A model generated the notes under the pieces. It made no database searches. It was not told the origin of the DNA and was given only the letters and a program-made list of their open reading frames with translations. Made by a program: the position numbers and the translations under genes. A stretch of DNA of 64,000 nt from Cymodocea nodosa (lineage: Eukaryota; Streptophyta; Magnoliopsida; Alismatales; Cymodoceaceae): assembly GCA_036874045.1 (NCBI GenBank), contig CM072335.1:268001-332000 (forward strand), given 5' to 3'. Shown here one piece after another: positions 28,723 through 41,009 of this stretch (position 1 is the stretch's first letter; each line of letters opens with the position of its first letter).

Positions 28723-31700
28723 CTATAAATCAGCAGCACATTGAGCAATGTTTGAGTAATAATCATTGATGTTAAGATGTTCCCATAAACGACAAATGCC
28801 AGATTCACAATGCTTCGGAGATTTCAGGTAGAACATATACAAATCCTTCATGCTTTGTTCAAAAGCAGCTTTTACAGCAAGGACCTGCAGATTTATTGCA
28901 CTTTAGGACCATATCCAGAAAATAACCAAGCTAATTGTGCATCCAACAATGCATAGCACTGATGAGGCAACTAATTTCAACATGCAGTGATGTATGAGAT
29001 TCATGGTTATCTTACGATTTCTAAGCCTTTTAAACCAACTGAACAAGTGAGAAGCTACAATGAAGCCTAACATTAAAAAGGCACCTACTAACGCAATTAT
29101 TGAAGCATAAACTAAATAGAGAAGAGTACGTAGTTCAACCTGAGAAAAATTTATTCCAGCAAGAAGGCTTGTTGGGTCTAATTCTCCATCAGACACCACA
29201 TCCCAGCTATTTCTATTACTACATAATTGGAAATCTAAAGCACACTGTAAAATTCTTTTGATGATGCTTGAAATGGACTGCATCTCACTGGATAAAAAAC
29301 ATCTGAAATGTAATGCAAGTATCACATTATTTTCAACATCCATTACAATATTTAAGATTAGTTAAGACAAATTATTGAAAATGATATTGATTGAAATCTT
29401 AAACATGCACAAATTTATTAATGATGTAAAGAAGAAACTACTTACACAATGCATGGCATATCAATGAAGTTTTCAGTGCATGATAAATGATTCAATGCAA
29501 GAAAATCAAAACATCCAGACAGAAAAGCTATTGGCAGTGCCTGAACAATGCCCAAAGCAAATACGTTAATACAAACCGCTCTGATAGAAACCGTAGAACA
29601 CAGATACAGCTATTCTTGCATTACGCTCTATTCTTGCAATTTCCAAGGATACGACTAGGATCTTTTTGGACAAATTTACTTGATGTTGTATTCTTGCATG
29701 ATGAAAAATATTTAAAAACGTGCAAAATTTACACTATTAAGTACTAACTATTTACATTAATATGTATCTATTATTTATACATTTAGATACATTAATTTAT
29801 TAACATCTATATAGTATTTATTACCATATCCATGTCAAATCATATCTTAAATTTTCGCAAATTACTGAATTCCAAATCAGTATCATATTGTATCTGAATC
29901 CCAAGTGTAATCATGGCTCACTGCTTCAGAACTAAGAAGAAACATAACTTTTAAAAAGAAGTGAGATTTGATGCAACGATAAGGTTATTATATTGTAATC
30001 TTTAAGACTTTGTCAATTCCAGACCTTAGAATATCCTCTTCACATATACGAGAAAGGTTGTCAAAAATGGATCTGTTCTAGTAGCGAGGCATTGGTGGAG
30101 CTTCATCACGTGATTTGCTCTATTATAAACTTTCATGTAGCCATATATGTAATAGGAGTTCTATCAAATACAGTTTGGTGCAAAATAGTGCAAGGCACTG
30201 TTCGATGCATCAACTGAAGTTCAAAAAATATTAAAAAATATCAGCAATAATGAGTGTGACCATACAATGAGACTAAAGAAACAAAAAAAATACAATTGCA
30301 CAAAAATTAAAAACGAAAGTGGAGTAATGTGGATAACTTCTCAAATAACCTCTTGAACATAAAAAACTTTGCAGTGGATACAAGGACAGGTGGCTCAACA
30401 GCATAATATGATAAGGATGCACGCATTCAAAATATCTTCCAACAAAAAATCAAAAGGAATAGATACTATCTACAACAATTCAACTCACATATGCAACGCA
30501 TATCCAAGATAAGACATGTGTGTGGCCTCCAAATCCAGCATATCTTTAACCTATGCAAAACCAGATGTCAAACAATATGGTGAATATATTTGAGTAGAAA
30601 ATCACGTTAATACAACGGTAATTGGTAGGCAAAACTACACACACACTTTATGTTTTGATGCTATCTTAGAATTATTGACAAACTCAATATTATTTAGGAT
30701 GGGATAGAGCTAGGTATACATAATTACTATTAAATAGCTATAAATATATAGTGTTTGTGTGTGTATATATATATATATAAAGAAAACATAGATATTTAAA
30801 TGGACATCTATGCAATGGTCTTAATAAGTAGAGTTAAACATAAATTATAATCAAATGTTCATATAAGAAAGAATTGAACGATTTTTTGGCAATAAATGAA
30901 GAAATATTATTGATAATTTTGTGTTCATTGCGAAAATCTCTTGCAAGAAGATCCCAAATTTTAACAAAAAATATAGCATTTCAAATTTAATAACAAACTG
31001 ATGATTATCACGCATCAAATTCTACTACGATAAGATTATGACAATGTTGATGCCCGAAGGGTAACATATTCACAACTAAATTGTTAAGTTCTTCACCTGA
31101 TGCTTTAAATAATATAGAAATTTATTCCAGGACACATCTGACAACTGGGATTGAACATACTGCTGCAACGTAGATACAAAGTGATTCACCTGTAGTCTAA
31201 AACACAGAAAAACAAAATTGACAGTGTAAGTCTAGTCTATAAAACAAAACACACAACCTCAGTATGACAACCAAATAATACACTACAATCAAAATTGGAC
31301 AAGATAACAAGCCAGTTTTAAAAATCAAAAACAAAAACTTGTGAAGAGACTTTGGTGTTGTGTTGTTCATTGTTCAAGGAATTCAATGCAACTTGAAATT
31401 TTTAAGATATGGAATTTACAGAGATGTCCATTGAAGAGCATACTTTTTATTTATTGAGAATTAACACCAAATTGAGAGAAAATAATCGTAGATAGTTGAA
31501 GAAAGGAAATTCAATTAATTTAGGTAACACTAAAAAGGTCAAGGAAGATCAAATATTACTTAATTATAAATAATAAAAAGATTTAATATTACACTATGGA
31601 TAAGAATAAATAGAGTGAAAGGAATTCATGTTGTGAACCCCACATGGTGGGATTAAAGCATTGATGTTTTTTCAACATTAACAATAAGCATCATAATCAG

Positions 31701-34700
31701 CAATATGGGCTTAAGACACCAAACAATCTTTCTTTCCTAACAATTGAGGCACTAGAAAAGGGAAAGAGTAAACAAGAGACATGTACCTGACTTTCAAAAG
31801 GGTGTTATATTTCTTCAATGAAGTGGTATCGAATGATTGTCCACCACCTTTTGAATGTAGAAGAACCTGGTAGCAATACGAAGAGATGTAACTAATTACA
31901 TGAGCAGAATGGAAAATTATAGAAAAGAAACTGTTAATATGAATGTACATATGCATAAGAAGAGTCAAGGTAAACAATAAAGATTCCTATTAAATAAGTC
32001 AAACATGATAATAACTGAGATTCAATTGGGCATTTGTGCAATCAAGAATATGTAATTTTTACGTTCATTGCAATACATCAAAGTAATAGGATACCGCATA
32101 CTTTTTAAGGTATGTGCCTAGGTACGAAGGCATGCATTGGTCACTCCTTGGTAGCTTACCTCACCTTGTCTTGGACGAGTGGATTCCTTTGATTAAATAG
32201 ATTTTATGGTTTTAAATGTTTTTCCTTATAAAAAAGTTTGAATACAAGTTTTTGGAGTACTACTAAAATATACTTAATTATTGAAATACATAGTTAGTGT
32301 TATTAAACCTCATGTTTTGATATTATCTTAGGCTTATCTATGTATTTGAATGTTATTTAAGAAAATAATAAAACTAAAACTATACAAAATTATTATTAAA
32401 TATGTATAAATAAAAATGTTGGAAAGAATGGTTTAAATGTCCATTTATACAATGTTTAAATGGTTTCATCTCCAACCCATTTTTTTCAAAAATGGATGGA
32501 AAAAACAACAAATTGTATAAACACATACTTTACATTTATATGAAACATTTTTTCATCACTTATACGGCCATCTATTGTTAGGTTTAATTGGATTTAGATT
32601 AAAAAAATGTAGATCCAAGTACCTGACTAGAATAAAGGATTAGATACCCATTTTTTTCAAGCCAGTGCATGAATCACAAGTCGCAACTTCATGCCTCCAC
32701 CTTTTATTACAAAAAATAATATCTGTATGAGCACCTAGGCACTGCAGGAATTATTACACTTAATATTTTGATGTTATCACCACCCAAAAAAAATTTAAGT
32801 TATCTTAGGATTATTTATGTATTCAAATGTTATTTATGAAATTATAGAGCTAAAAGCATACATCATCAACATTATTAAATTTGTATAAAGTGATAATATA
32901 TACTTAAAGATTAAAAAAATATTTAAATAGGCTCCTAGGTGCTCAAGTCACCCAAGCTTATCACCCTAGCTCCCTAATAACTTTGCCTCACCTCTTCTAA
33001 TTTCTTCAACTTTGAACAAATTACCCTTCTTTATGGGTAATGCAGAAGTGGATATACACAAAAATTTCATTAGCACCAAAAACAGAGATGCTTCCAATCT
33101 CACGTTTTCTCAAGCAGCTATTGGTAAAGTATAAATATAAAAAACTAATAAAGAAGAAACAAGCATATTGCAAACTGATGGCATGAACCAATACCTTTAT
33201 CGGAAGCCACAAGTCACTCAATGAGAATATAGCCAACCTAACTTGCATTAGAAAACTGAAGATGTCAGCATAAATAGTTAGTGCTTTGGGGCTCACCACA
33301 ATACAAATCGGCCAATCCACTCGGTAGCCCAAAAGCACCAAGTCAAAGATGCCTGTGTTTAGATTGAGATTGTATCAAATATAATGACAAGTGATAACAT
33401 ATGCAATAATAGCTAGAAAGATAAATGATGGCACTTGTATAGGCCTATCCAACAAATATTTTGCCAGTTTTGAGCTTTATCATCAGCACTAGATCTCATA
33501 CCGATAGACTTAGCTGAGAGCGGCACAACACTTTCACCTTTTGTATATATGAATAACCTTTCCCTATATGGATCACTCTCACAAGAAGATCTCTGCAATG
33601 CCATATCAAGTAAACTTTGCATCTCTGCTACTCTGCAGTTTGGTTCTGTGACAAACCATTTCTAGTGAAAGGGGAAAAAGAGAATAAATGAATTAAGAGA
33701 TGTCCACTAAGGATAAAATCATAAAATAGTACATTGAGAACAACCATGGATGGAAACTGTACGTGATTCCAAAGGGACATGATAAATGAATCAGCCCAGT
33801 CTGCTAATTCCATGAAGTAGTAACGACGCAAGGCCATCAGATGTTCACGAAGAGCAAATCCCTCATCAAGCAATTTAACAGTAAATTTGCTGACATACTT
33901 ATACCTAGAACAGTCATGGAAACAGACTACCAACTAGATAATCTTTCCTATGAAAGAGACACTTTCCGAAAAGAACTGGAACAGAGGATCACAAGAAAGG
34001 ATTACCAGGAAAGTAAGGTAAGTGCTTGATATTAAAAAAATCACAAGACAGAGTAATTCATAACTCATTAGTTGCAAATAAATTTGGTATTTAGTCCAGA
34101 AAATATTTGGCCTTGTAGAGTCAGAATGTCTTTGAAGTATTAGCTTAAATACATAATCAATAAGATACAGCACACAGTAGCATCTGAGAATGTTCCAGGA
34201 GAAGTGAGGAACTCAACATTATATCAACTACAAAGGATACTGAAGAATAACTTCTTGAATAATGCACTTGTCAATAATGAAATCAAGGGGCATGTCTGTG
34301 AATTCTGATGAGCATGTGAGGCTTCTGGTACTTCTTGATGTGGTATTACCACAATAATTTGACGATACCTCCCACTTAGCTCCATCAGACTGACTTCCTG
34401 ACAACTCTCTCTCCTGTATGTCATCATGTAAATTATTTGAAGAAAATGCAGTAGAGCAGAAATCTGATTCATCAACTCGTTCACTGTCACAAATATGTTC
34501 ATCCATACAAGAATCACAAACACCATAGTCCTCGGTGATGGTACTTAGATAGTCACTTCCATAATTTTTAAATGTAGTCGACCTTTCCAAGAAAATCTTT
34601 TGGGGATCCAAAACCCAAGAGAAGTCAAAATATGAAACTGATCTTCCATTATGCATGAGGTTTTCATGCATCGTGCTGCATATTGCACCAATCCAAGTAG

Positions 34701-37700
34701 CTTTGTTAAGCATGGGATTTCTGTTGAGAATATAATGGTTCTTTCTAACCCAGGATTGACAAACTTCAGCAGTAGATAAAGATCCTAAATATTCACTGTC
34801 ATGACTTACCTGCCCTCTAGATGACTCCAGTTTTGCTTTGTGAATCAGAAATGTTTCATTTGGATAGAAATTATCTTTTTCAAGAAATTCCCCAACTCCT
34901 TCAGGATATCGTGGATCAAGGGCAATGAGATTTTGTTGTTTCTGATCAATATATGAAGCTTCAGGATGAAAAGGATTTTTCAGTAGCCCTCCAAGAGGCC
35001 AACAACTAAGTGTATGACATTCTCCTCCTAAAATTTCTGTGATTGTACTATTCTCCTTCTCATCACATTGAGGACTATGTGGAACCAGATCTAAGTTCAC
35101 CTCTTTGATTTGATCTCTAGAATTCATCTGATCCACTTCTACATGAGTCTCTTGAACAAGCAATGATTTTTCAATTTGGTGCATTCTTTGATATCCACCT
35201 CGTTTAAAATATGAATCAGATATCCCCACGTCAGGAAACCAGATGGTTTCCATGTGCTCACTTTCTTCTTCAGTTGTATTCAAAGAAGAAGATTCTGAAA
35301 ATTGTGTATCATCTATACCATTGAGAGAGTCATCTGAAGTACTAGAAATATCAGTAGTTTTGTAACCTGCAACCCTGGATCAGAAGCAGTAACTGAGAGA
35401 TTAAAGTAGCAAAATTAAAAATAATGCGTACAAGAAGAAATAAAAAGTGATTTTACATGCTGACGGATTCATTATCAAAAATGTACCCTGAAAAATCCAG
35501 TCCTTCAATCAGCATGAAGCGAGCACAAGAATCCCCATAGCTTCTATTCCCAAGAGACATTAGAAGGTCAGAAGAATTTACCTGGAAAGAATTTCCATCC
35601 AAGAAAAATATTATATAATTAACAACTTTCCAGAAGAGAATTAACAGAGTCAGGTCCTCCAAAGAAGAATGAAAGCATTTCAAAAAAGATTAATTTGATC
35701 AAATGACACTCAATGATGGACAGTAATATAGAAAGACTTAAGTGATGAGCAGCTGAAATTACCAAACTTTTAATTTGCTGACTTCTGGTATGTAGATCGG
35801 CAAAAAAATTATTTAGGGTGTCCAAGAATACACTATACATGTTGTGCCTCTCAATGGTCATCTTTCTGATCTCTTCTCCACTGAAAGTCAAACAATTGTA
35901 TGAATAATTGGGGCAATCATTCCAGAAAGGAAGGACACTGTCAAAGCTTGCTAAGTTGCATGTCATGGAAGCTCCTCCTTTATTTTGATTTCCAGCAATA
36001 AAGCAGTTGCAAAAGTCCAGAAGCTTAAGAAGAACTTGGAGTTGCTGACCAGCACGAAAGAGTGGAAGATGTACATCTTCAAGAAAAAAGGGAAGAGAAA
36101 TTCCATTGCGTTCCTAATAAAAAAAATTCAGACATGATCACAGCTCAAAGGCTCAAATAAGTATTTCTGATGTTTCAAAGCTTATGAATGTGAACATGGA
36201 AGATTCTATTCAAGAACCAAACAGTAATAAATTTTTACTTGTGAATTTGACATGAATAATGTGAGAGGGCTTGTGTACTTGGAAACCATAGAAAATCAGT
36301 GGAAAAAAAAAAAATTTCCCATTGAATAAGAAGTAAATGCAAATTCTTGATGTTTGTATGTTTTCCATTGAAAAGTAGAACCCTTAGATTTCCAATGTAT
36401 ACTTAAATTGTTTCACCATCAATATAAATGGGAAATATTTCACTTGCAATTGGCAAATGCATAAACACTCGGATTGAAGTCAAATATAAAATACAATCCC
36501 AAGATTTACTTTCCTTGGTTTCCCTTTGACTTAACATATTTTTCTTTGTTTCTCGCTTGATACAAACTGACATGAACATGGAAATCAAAGCATACAATGA
36601 CTTGCTGAAAAGTCACAACAAGCAAATGTTATAAATATTACAAGACATGAAGACCAAAAAACATAATACATGACTACCTTGACAAAACCCAGTCCAATGT
36701 CACTAGTGCAATCCCAAGATTTCACTTTTCTTAGTTTCCCTTTGAACATGAAAATCAAAGTATACAATGACTTGTCGAAAAGTCACAAGTGAATGTTATG
36801 AACATTACAAAAGACCAAAACCAAAAAACATGATAAATGACTACCTTGACAAAAGCCAGTCCAATGTCACTAGTGTAGCCAATGCTACCATCAGAAGATG
36901 GAAAACTGTCTGTAGCTTCTATGATAAATTCCTTAAAAGGATCATCAATTTTTGCCTTGTAAATCCATGAATTAATGAAACTACAATAGGGTTCACAGGA
37001 ACGTGTGAAAAGAAACCTTAAAAGTGCATGATGAACTGGATCAGAGTCCTACACAAATAAGAAAAAACCATCAATAGCATAAGTATGATGAAGAGACCTC
37101 ATGAAACATCAAGTAAAACCATTCCTACATGTACAATAACAACAATCCTAACCATAATCTCACTATGTGGGATCAACCACAAATATTTTTTTCCATGTAT
37201 TTTTATCTATGGTCAAATCTTCAGTTAAATTACATAAATTTAAATCTTTTCTTACAATTCATAACCAAATAGTTTTAGAATTACCTCTATTTCTTTTAAC
37301 TTTTTCTACACTAATTAATTCTTCTCTCCTAATTGATGCATTTCTTAGTCTTTTAAAGATATGACCAAACCACCTAAGTTGATTTTTTCTTATTTTATCC
37401 TCAATTGATGCAACTTTCATTCAATTCCTAATAAAATTGTTTTTTAGCTTATCACTTCATTATAACCACTCATTAATCTAACCAGTCCTACATATGCTGT
37501 AAAATTTTTTCTTAACCCAGATAAAATTATAGAAAGAAGATTTCATCTGTATCAGCATGGTTCAATTGCACATAACCATTTGAATGCTTGTCATAGAACT
37601 TTAATTTCCAAATGGTGAACTCAGGCACCAAACTGGGAGGTTCCACGTGCAATCAGCCTGCTGATTATTTTTCTTAACTGCATTCTTTTTTACAGGGTAA

Positions 37701-39370
37701 TAACCCAATGTTTCTGCAGTGTGAACTTTTGAAAAGCACCTCACCACTAAGCTACAACAAAAAACACTTTAACCACAAAGTGATTTTCTGTAAAACACAT
37801 GGCAATAATGTAATGAACTGACACATCATAGAAATGCAGCTATGACAAAAAACCTCGAGACAATACTGGACAATTAATCTACATAGCAAAAATATTAAAT
37901 ATAAACAAATAAGAATGAATGGTTGAATAAAGCTTACACGAAGTTGTATGTACAGATATGTAAGTAGATCTGCTCCTCTAGGAAAGCAATCAAATAGCAG
38001 GTGGTCACCAAGGGATTCCTTCTTACCATGCAAATATGTGAAGAGATCTTTATCACAACCAATGAGACAAATATTTCCAAGTGCTTCAATGTGAGTCCTC
38101 AATTCCTTTGTGTGAAGATAAACCTCCAAGAGAGTGACATCTGAGCCAATTATACTTGTGAGACTACCTTGGTCCCATGAATTTAATGATGCCTTATTGT
38201 TGGTATTTGTTGAGCGCCTCAGTCTTACAGATACTAATAAAGTATTTATGGCACAAATGTATCCCTCCAAAACTGTTCTAACAGCAACAGCAAATGCCTG
38301 ATTGACAAGAGTATAAGGAGGGTTTGCTTCTACTTTGTAAGGAATTTCTCCAACTCCTTGTCCTGACTTACTTTCTAGAGATTCTCTTACTGTCACTGTC
38401 CTATTTGCAGTGAATCCGCAACTATTTCTCCCACTTGCACTCGTTACACAAAAGTGATCCACAAATTCACTAAGGAATAGGAACAAATAGCCCGATTGGC
38501 TAAAGGACTTGAGAATTTTTCCCAGCGCATTTGTGCTAGATGATCTCTCCCACAAACTGGGAACTCTATGTACGGTTCTGTCAGCTGGGGTAGAGCAAAA
38601 ACATGCAGACAATGTCTCAATATCGTCAAGAGCAGCCTTATTACCTTGTAAGGCATTTATAACCATCCTTACTAAAGCCGCTTCCTGCAAAAAATAACTA
38701 TGTTTGCCTAAATGGAGAAAAAAAAAACAACCATGCCTCCTTAAGCAGCTAAGACCATGTAAAACAACCAACTCCTGAAAATAAAAATAAACAAAGAAAA
38801 CTGATTGAAGAGGAGCCATATACAAAATATTACTGCAGATAATACACGTAAATTGCACTTGTTTTGACCTCTTACTTTTTTCAATCCCCTTGGGTGATGT
38901 ATGTATGTGAGAAAACCATACGTTCTGCACTACCTAATTACTTTGTCTCGCAGTACATTCATCGTGATAATACACCGAAAAGGACTTGACTTAAAAAATT
39001 CCAATGAACGTTGATTTGTCACCTAGTTATTTTATCTTAAGGATATCTTCCCACCATCGTTGCACCGAAAAGTAAGGAATCGCCGTTTCTAAGCTCACGC
39101 TCTCCGACATTAACATTAACATTACTCGATTCCTAATCCACTAACCCCCCAGCCACATCACAGCCAAAGCTCGAATGTACGACTTACGGATGCAACGGAA
39201 GGCTCATAGATAGGGTTCGCGGCGAATGACGGCACTCCGGGAGCCGGTACTGCACGTGCTGCTCCGCTCTCAGAAGGGATGAATTCCCATGTCTTGGGAG
39301 GGAGACAGCATTTTGGCACCTTCATGTGTTCTAGTGATAAGACAGACCGCCAGTCCGAATCAATTTCCAT
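28723..39370 (-). CDS. GCP6: Gamma-tubulin complex component 6
   Basis: Subunit of the gamma-tubulin ring complex that nucleates microtubules. Fourteen coding exons: 39370-39188, 38684-37938, 37048-36845, 36113-35763, 35581-35457, 35374-34241, 33904-33745, 33661-33502, 33352-33195, 31866-31787, 31196-31097, 30550-30489, 29302-29140, 28884-28723; 1262 aa, near the size of Arabidopsis GCP6. Recognisable blocks: LPPKTWEFIPSESG at the N-terminus, CSTPADRTVHRVPSLWERSS, NQAFAVAVRTVLEGYICAIN, LLEVYLHTKELRTHIEALGN (GRIP1 region), then in GRIP2 YRVDWPICIVVSPKALTIYA, DIFSFLMQVRLAIFSLSDLW and QVNHFVSTLQQYVQSQLSDV, ending LYMFYLKSPKH. The large exon 6 (34241-35374) encodes a poorly conserved, Ser/Asp-rich insertion typical of GCP6. 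The frame stays open about 590 bases upstream of the chosen ATG. Divergently transcribed from NOM1. Confidence 0.93.
36497..36880 (-). repeat. GCP6: Tandem duplication copying a GCP6 exon end and its splice donor
   Basis: Two diverged direct units, about 36497-36706 and 36707-36880. Both contain the blocks AATCCCAAGATTT, GACTTG.(C/T)GAAAAGTCACA and GACTACCTTGACAAAA. The right unit holds the true end of exon 3 and its donor (CAAG|GTAGTCAT). The left unit carries a copy encoding TSDIGLGFVK plus the same donor sequence, now inside the intron. Confidence 0.75.
37090..37400 (-). mobile_element. LINE reverse-transcriptase 3'-end remnant in GCP6 intron
   Basis: Read on the minus strand it gives RWFGHIFKRLRNASIRREEL and later WKKIFVVDPT, then GTTGTTATTG at the element end. 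These match the C-terminal segment of plant LINE reverse transcriptases (a RWFGHVxRR then a WKxRIHVADPT segment). Interrupted by stops; inserted antisense to the plus-strand copies but in the same strand as GCP6. Confidence 0.65.
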
Positions 39371-39594
39371 TGGAGATTGGGAACTTGTAGGGTTTTGGAG
39401 GAATCGATCTGTCCCCTCGCCGATCTTCGAACTCGACTTTTTCCCCGTAACCAAGCTGAAGAGGGCTTTTCTCCCGTCCGCGGATTGTGCAGTTGCAGAG
39501 GAGATTCCTTTTCTTACCGGAGACTGCACGCGAGGGGCGAAGGAGGTGCTACCGGCGACCGCGCAGTCCGCCTCGTCGTGACACCTCCTACGCG

Positions 39595-39930
39595 AGTGAG
39601 CTTCGTCGGGGACGGCCTTCCGCTCGAGGCTTCGTCTGCTGACCTCCGTTCGTTCTCGTGCAGGTGGGAGCGTGGAGAAAGGGCGTGTCTCCGGGGGTTC
39701 GGTGACGAAGAAGGAGGTGACTCCGGGGCATGTGCAGTGAAGGAGGGAGGAGAAGAAGAAGGAGAGGGTTTTGGGGGGGGGGGGCTTTCGTTGTATTAAA
39801 TTATTTAGGTTAAATATTTCAATAAACCTCCGTTGCATTTTTAATTGCAAGTTAATAATTGGATTATTAGTAGGGCCGAACTGAGAGCTTATTTCACTTC
39901 CATATGATTTATTATCGAAGTGCATATTTA
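39595..39930. repeat. Direct repeat copy A in the GCP6/NOM1 promoter region
   Basis: Shares with copy B, in the same order and orientation: GTGAGCTTCGTCGGGGACGG, GTTCGTTCTCGTGCAGGTGG, CGTGGAGAAAGG, GGAGAGGGTTTTGGGGG, then TTATTTAGGT, TGCATTTTTAA and TTCCATATGATTT(A/G)TTATCGAA. This copy lies immediately upstream of the GCP6 start. Confidence 0.85.
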
Positions 39931-40172
39931 TCTGTACTAACTTTAGAATAACAAACTTCACATTTGATTTGTACCAAGTCGATCTTCGTAGGTAGATTCA
40001 AATAATTAGTATCTTTTGTTGCCTATTGTTTTTATTTTTGCTCTAAATCTTTGAATATCGATAACTCATTTTGATACTTGACGTGATTTTATTTTTTTAT
40101 CTTTATATGATTTCGTGTCACGTTATTAATCAAATTATTATCTTTGACTTTAAAAAAAACTTTTTCTTAATT

Positions 40173-40192
40173 GGGGGGGGGGGGGGGGGGGG
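40173..40192. repeat. G20 homopolymer
   Basis: Twenty consecutive G between the two direct-repeat copies. Confidence 0.9.
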
Positions 40193-40404
40193 TATTTTAA
40201 ATTTTAATACCACACCCCTCGCTTTGGCAACTTCCGAATAATTTTTCCCGTTCCTCGTCTTCCTCTCTCTCTCTCGTTCGCTGCTCCCGAGCTGGATGCA
40301 CGGCGTGGATACGAACGCGCGGCCAGGCGAGCAAGGGTGAAGGCAAATCGGAAAGTATAGCGTTTGCGACCCCCACTCCTCCGCTTTCAGCCCCACGCCT
40401 CCTA

Positions 40405-40755
40405 TACGAGGTGAGCTTCGTCGGGGACGGCTGCTGACCGTGCGAGGTTTCGGCTGCTGACATCTGTTCGTTCTCGTGCAGGTGGGTGCGTGGAGAAAGG
40501 GGGTGTTTACGGAGGTGAATCCCGGCCGCGTGCAGTGAAGAAGGAGAAAAAGGAGAGGGTTTTGGGGGGCTTTTGTTGGATAAAGTTATTTAGGTAAGTA
40601 CAGTTCTAGTTTTACCTAAAATATGCATGAATAAATCTCCATTGCATTTTTAAGTGATAGTTAATGGATTACTAGGGCTGAAATGTGATTTATCGAAAAT
40701 GAAATGCGTGATTGAGCTTATTTCAGTTCCATATGATTTGTTATCGAAAGGCTGA
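40405..40755. repeat. NOM1: Direct repeat copy B in the GCP6/NOM1 promoter region
   Basis: Second copy of the segment at 39595, about 810 bases further right and nearer to NOM1. It preserves a strong donor (TTATTTAG|GTAAGTAC) that copy A has lost (TTATTTAGGTTAAA). Differences between copies include indels of 5-20 bases. Confidence 0.85.
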
Positions 40756-40934
40756 AGGCTGAATTGTTATTTGCAACCTGTTGGTTAGTGGATTAGGAAT
40801 TGAGTAATATGAATATGTTTCATTGGAGAACATGAGCTTTGAAATGATGATGTGATTATATGTTGTCTCCTTTTATCACTCGTTATATATATTTATAATT
40901 GTAATTCTAGTTTCATTTTTGTTTTGTGAACAGT
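40592..40934 (+). other. NOM1: Probable 5'-UTR intron of NOM1
   Basis: Donor TTTAG|GTAAGTAC at 40591/40592 and acceptor TTGTGAACAG|TTATCC at 40934/40935, with a T-rich tract before the acceptor. The following exon reaches the start codon at 41010 after an in-frame TGA at 41004. Inferred from signals. Confidence 0.45.
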
Positions 40935-41009
40935 TATCCTCTGCTGCCATTCCCGCAAGTTTTCTACTTAGATTATACTCATACAAGTAAGATCCTTTTT
41001 TTTTGAACT

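Larger units (their letters stand above)
39371..41009. other. Head-to-head intergenic region of GCP6 and NOM1
   Basis: A 1.6-kb divergent promoter region. It holds a direct duplication (39595-39930 and 40405-40755), poly-G tracts of 12 (39773-39784) and 20 (40173-40192), a CT-rich stretch near 40262-40276, and the probable NOM1 leader intron. No separate gene seen; open frames on both strands within it are products of the GC-rich leader sequence. Confidence 0.6.

Noticed and set aside
28903..29343. 146-codon membrane-protein-like open frame on the minus strand
   Set aside because: It is GCP6 exon 13 plus in-frame read-through of intron 13; splicing to the exon at 28884 restores the conserved GCP6 C-terminus. 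Kept only as a retention finding.
32080..33000. Repeated 'cctaggcac'-type blocks in GCP6 intron 9 (31867-33194) suggesting a further transposon
   Set aside because: Sequence resembles dispersed plant repeats, but I could not define ends, inverted repeats or target duplications.
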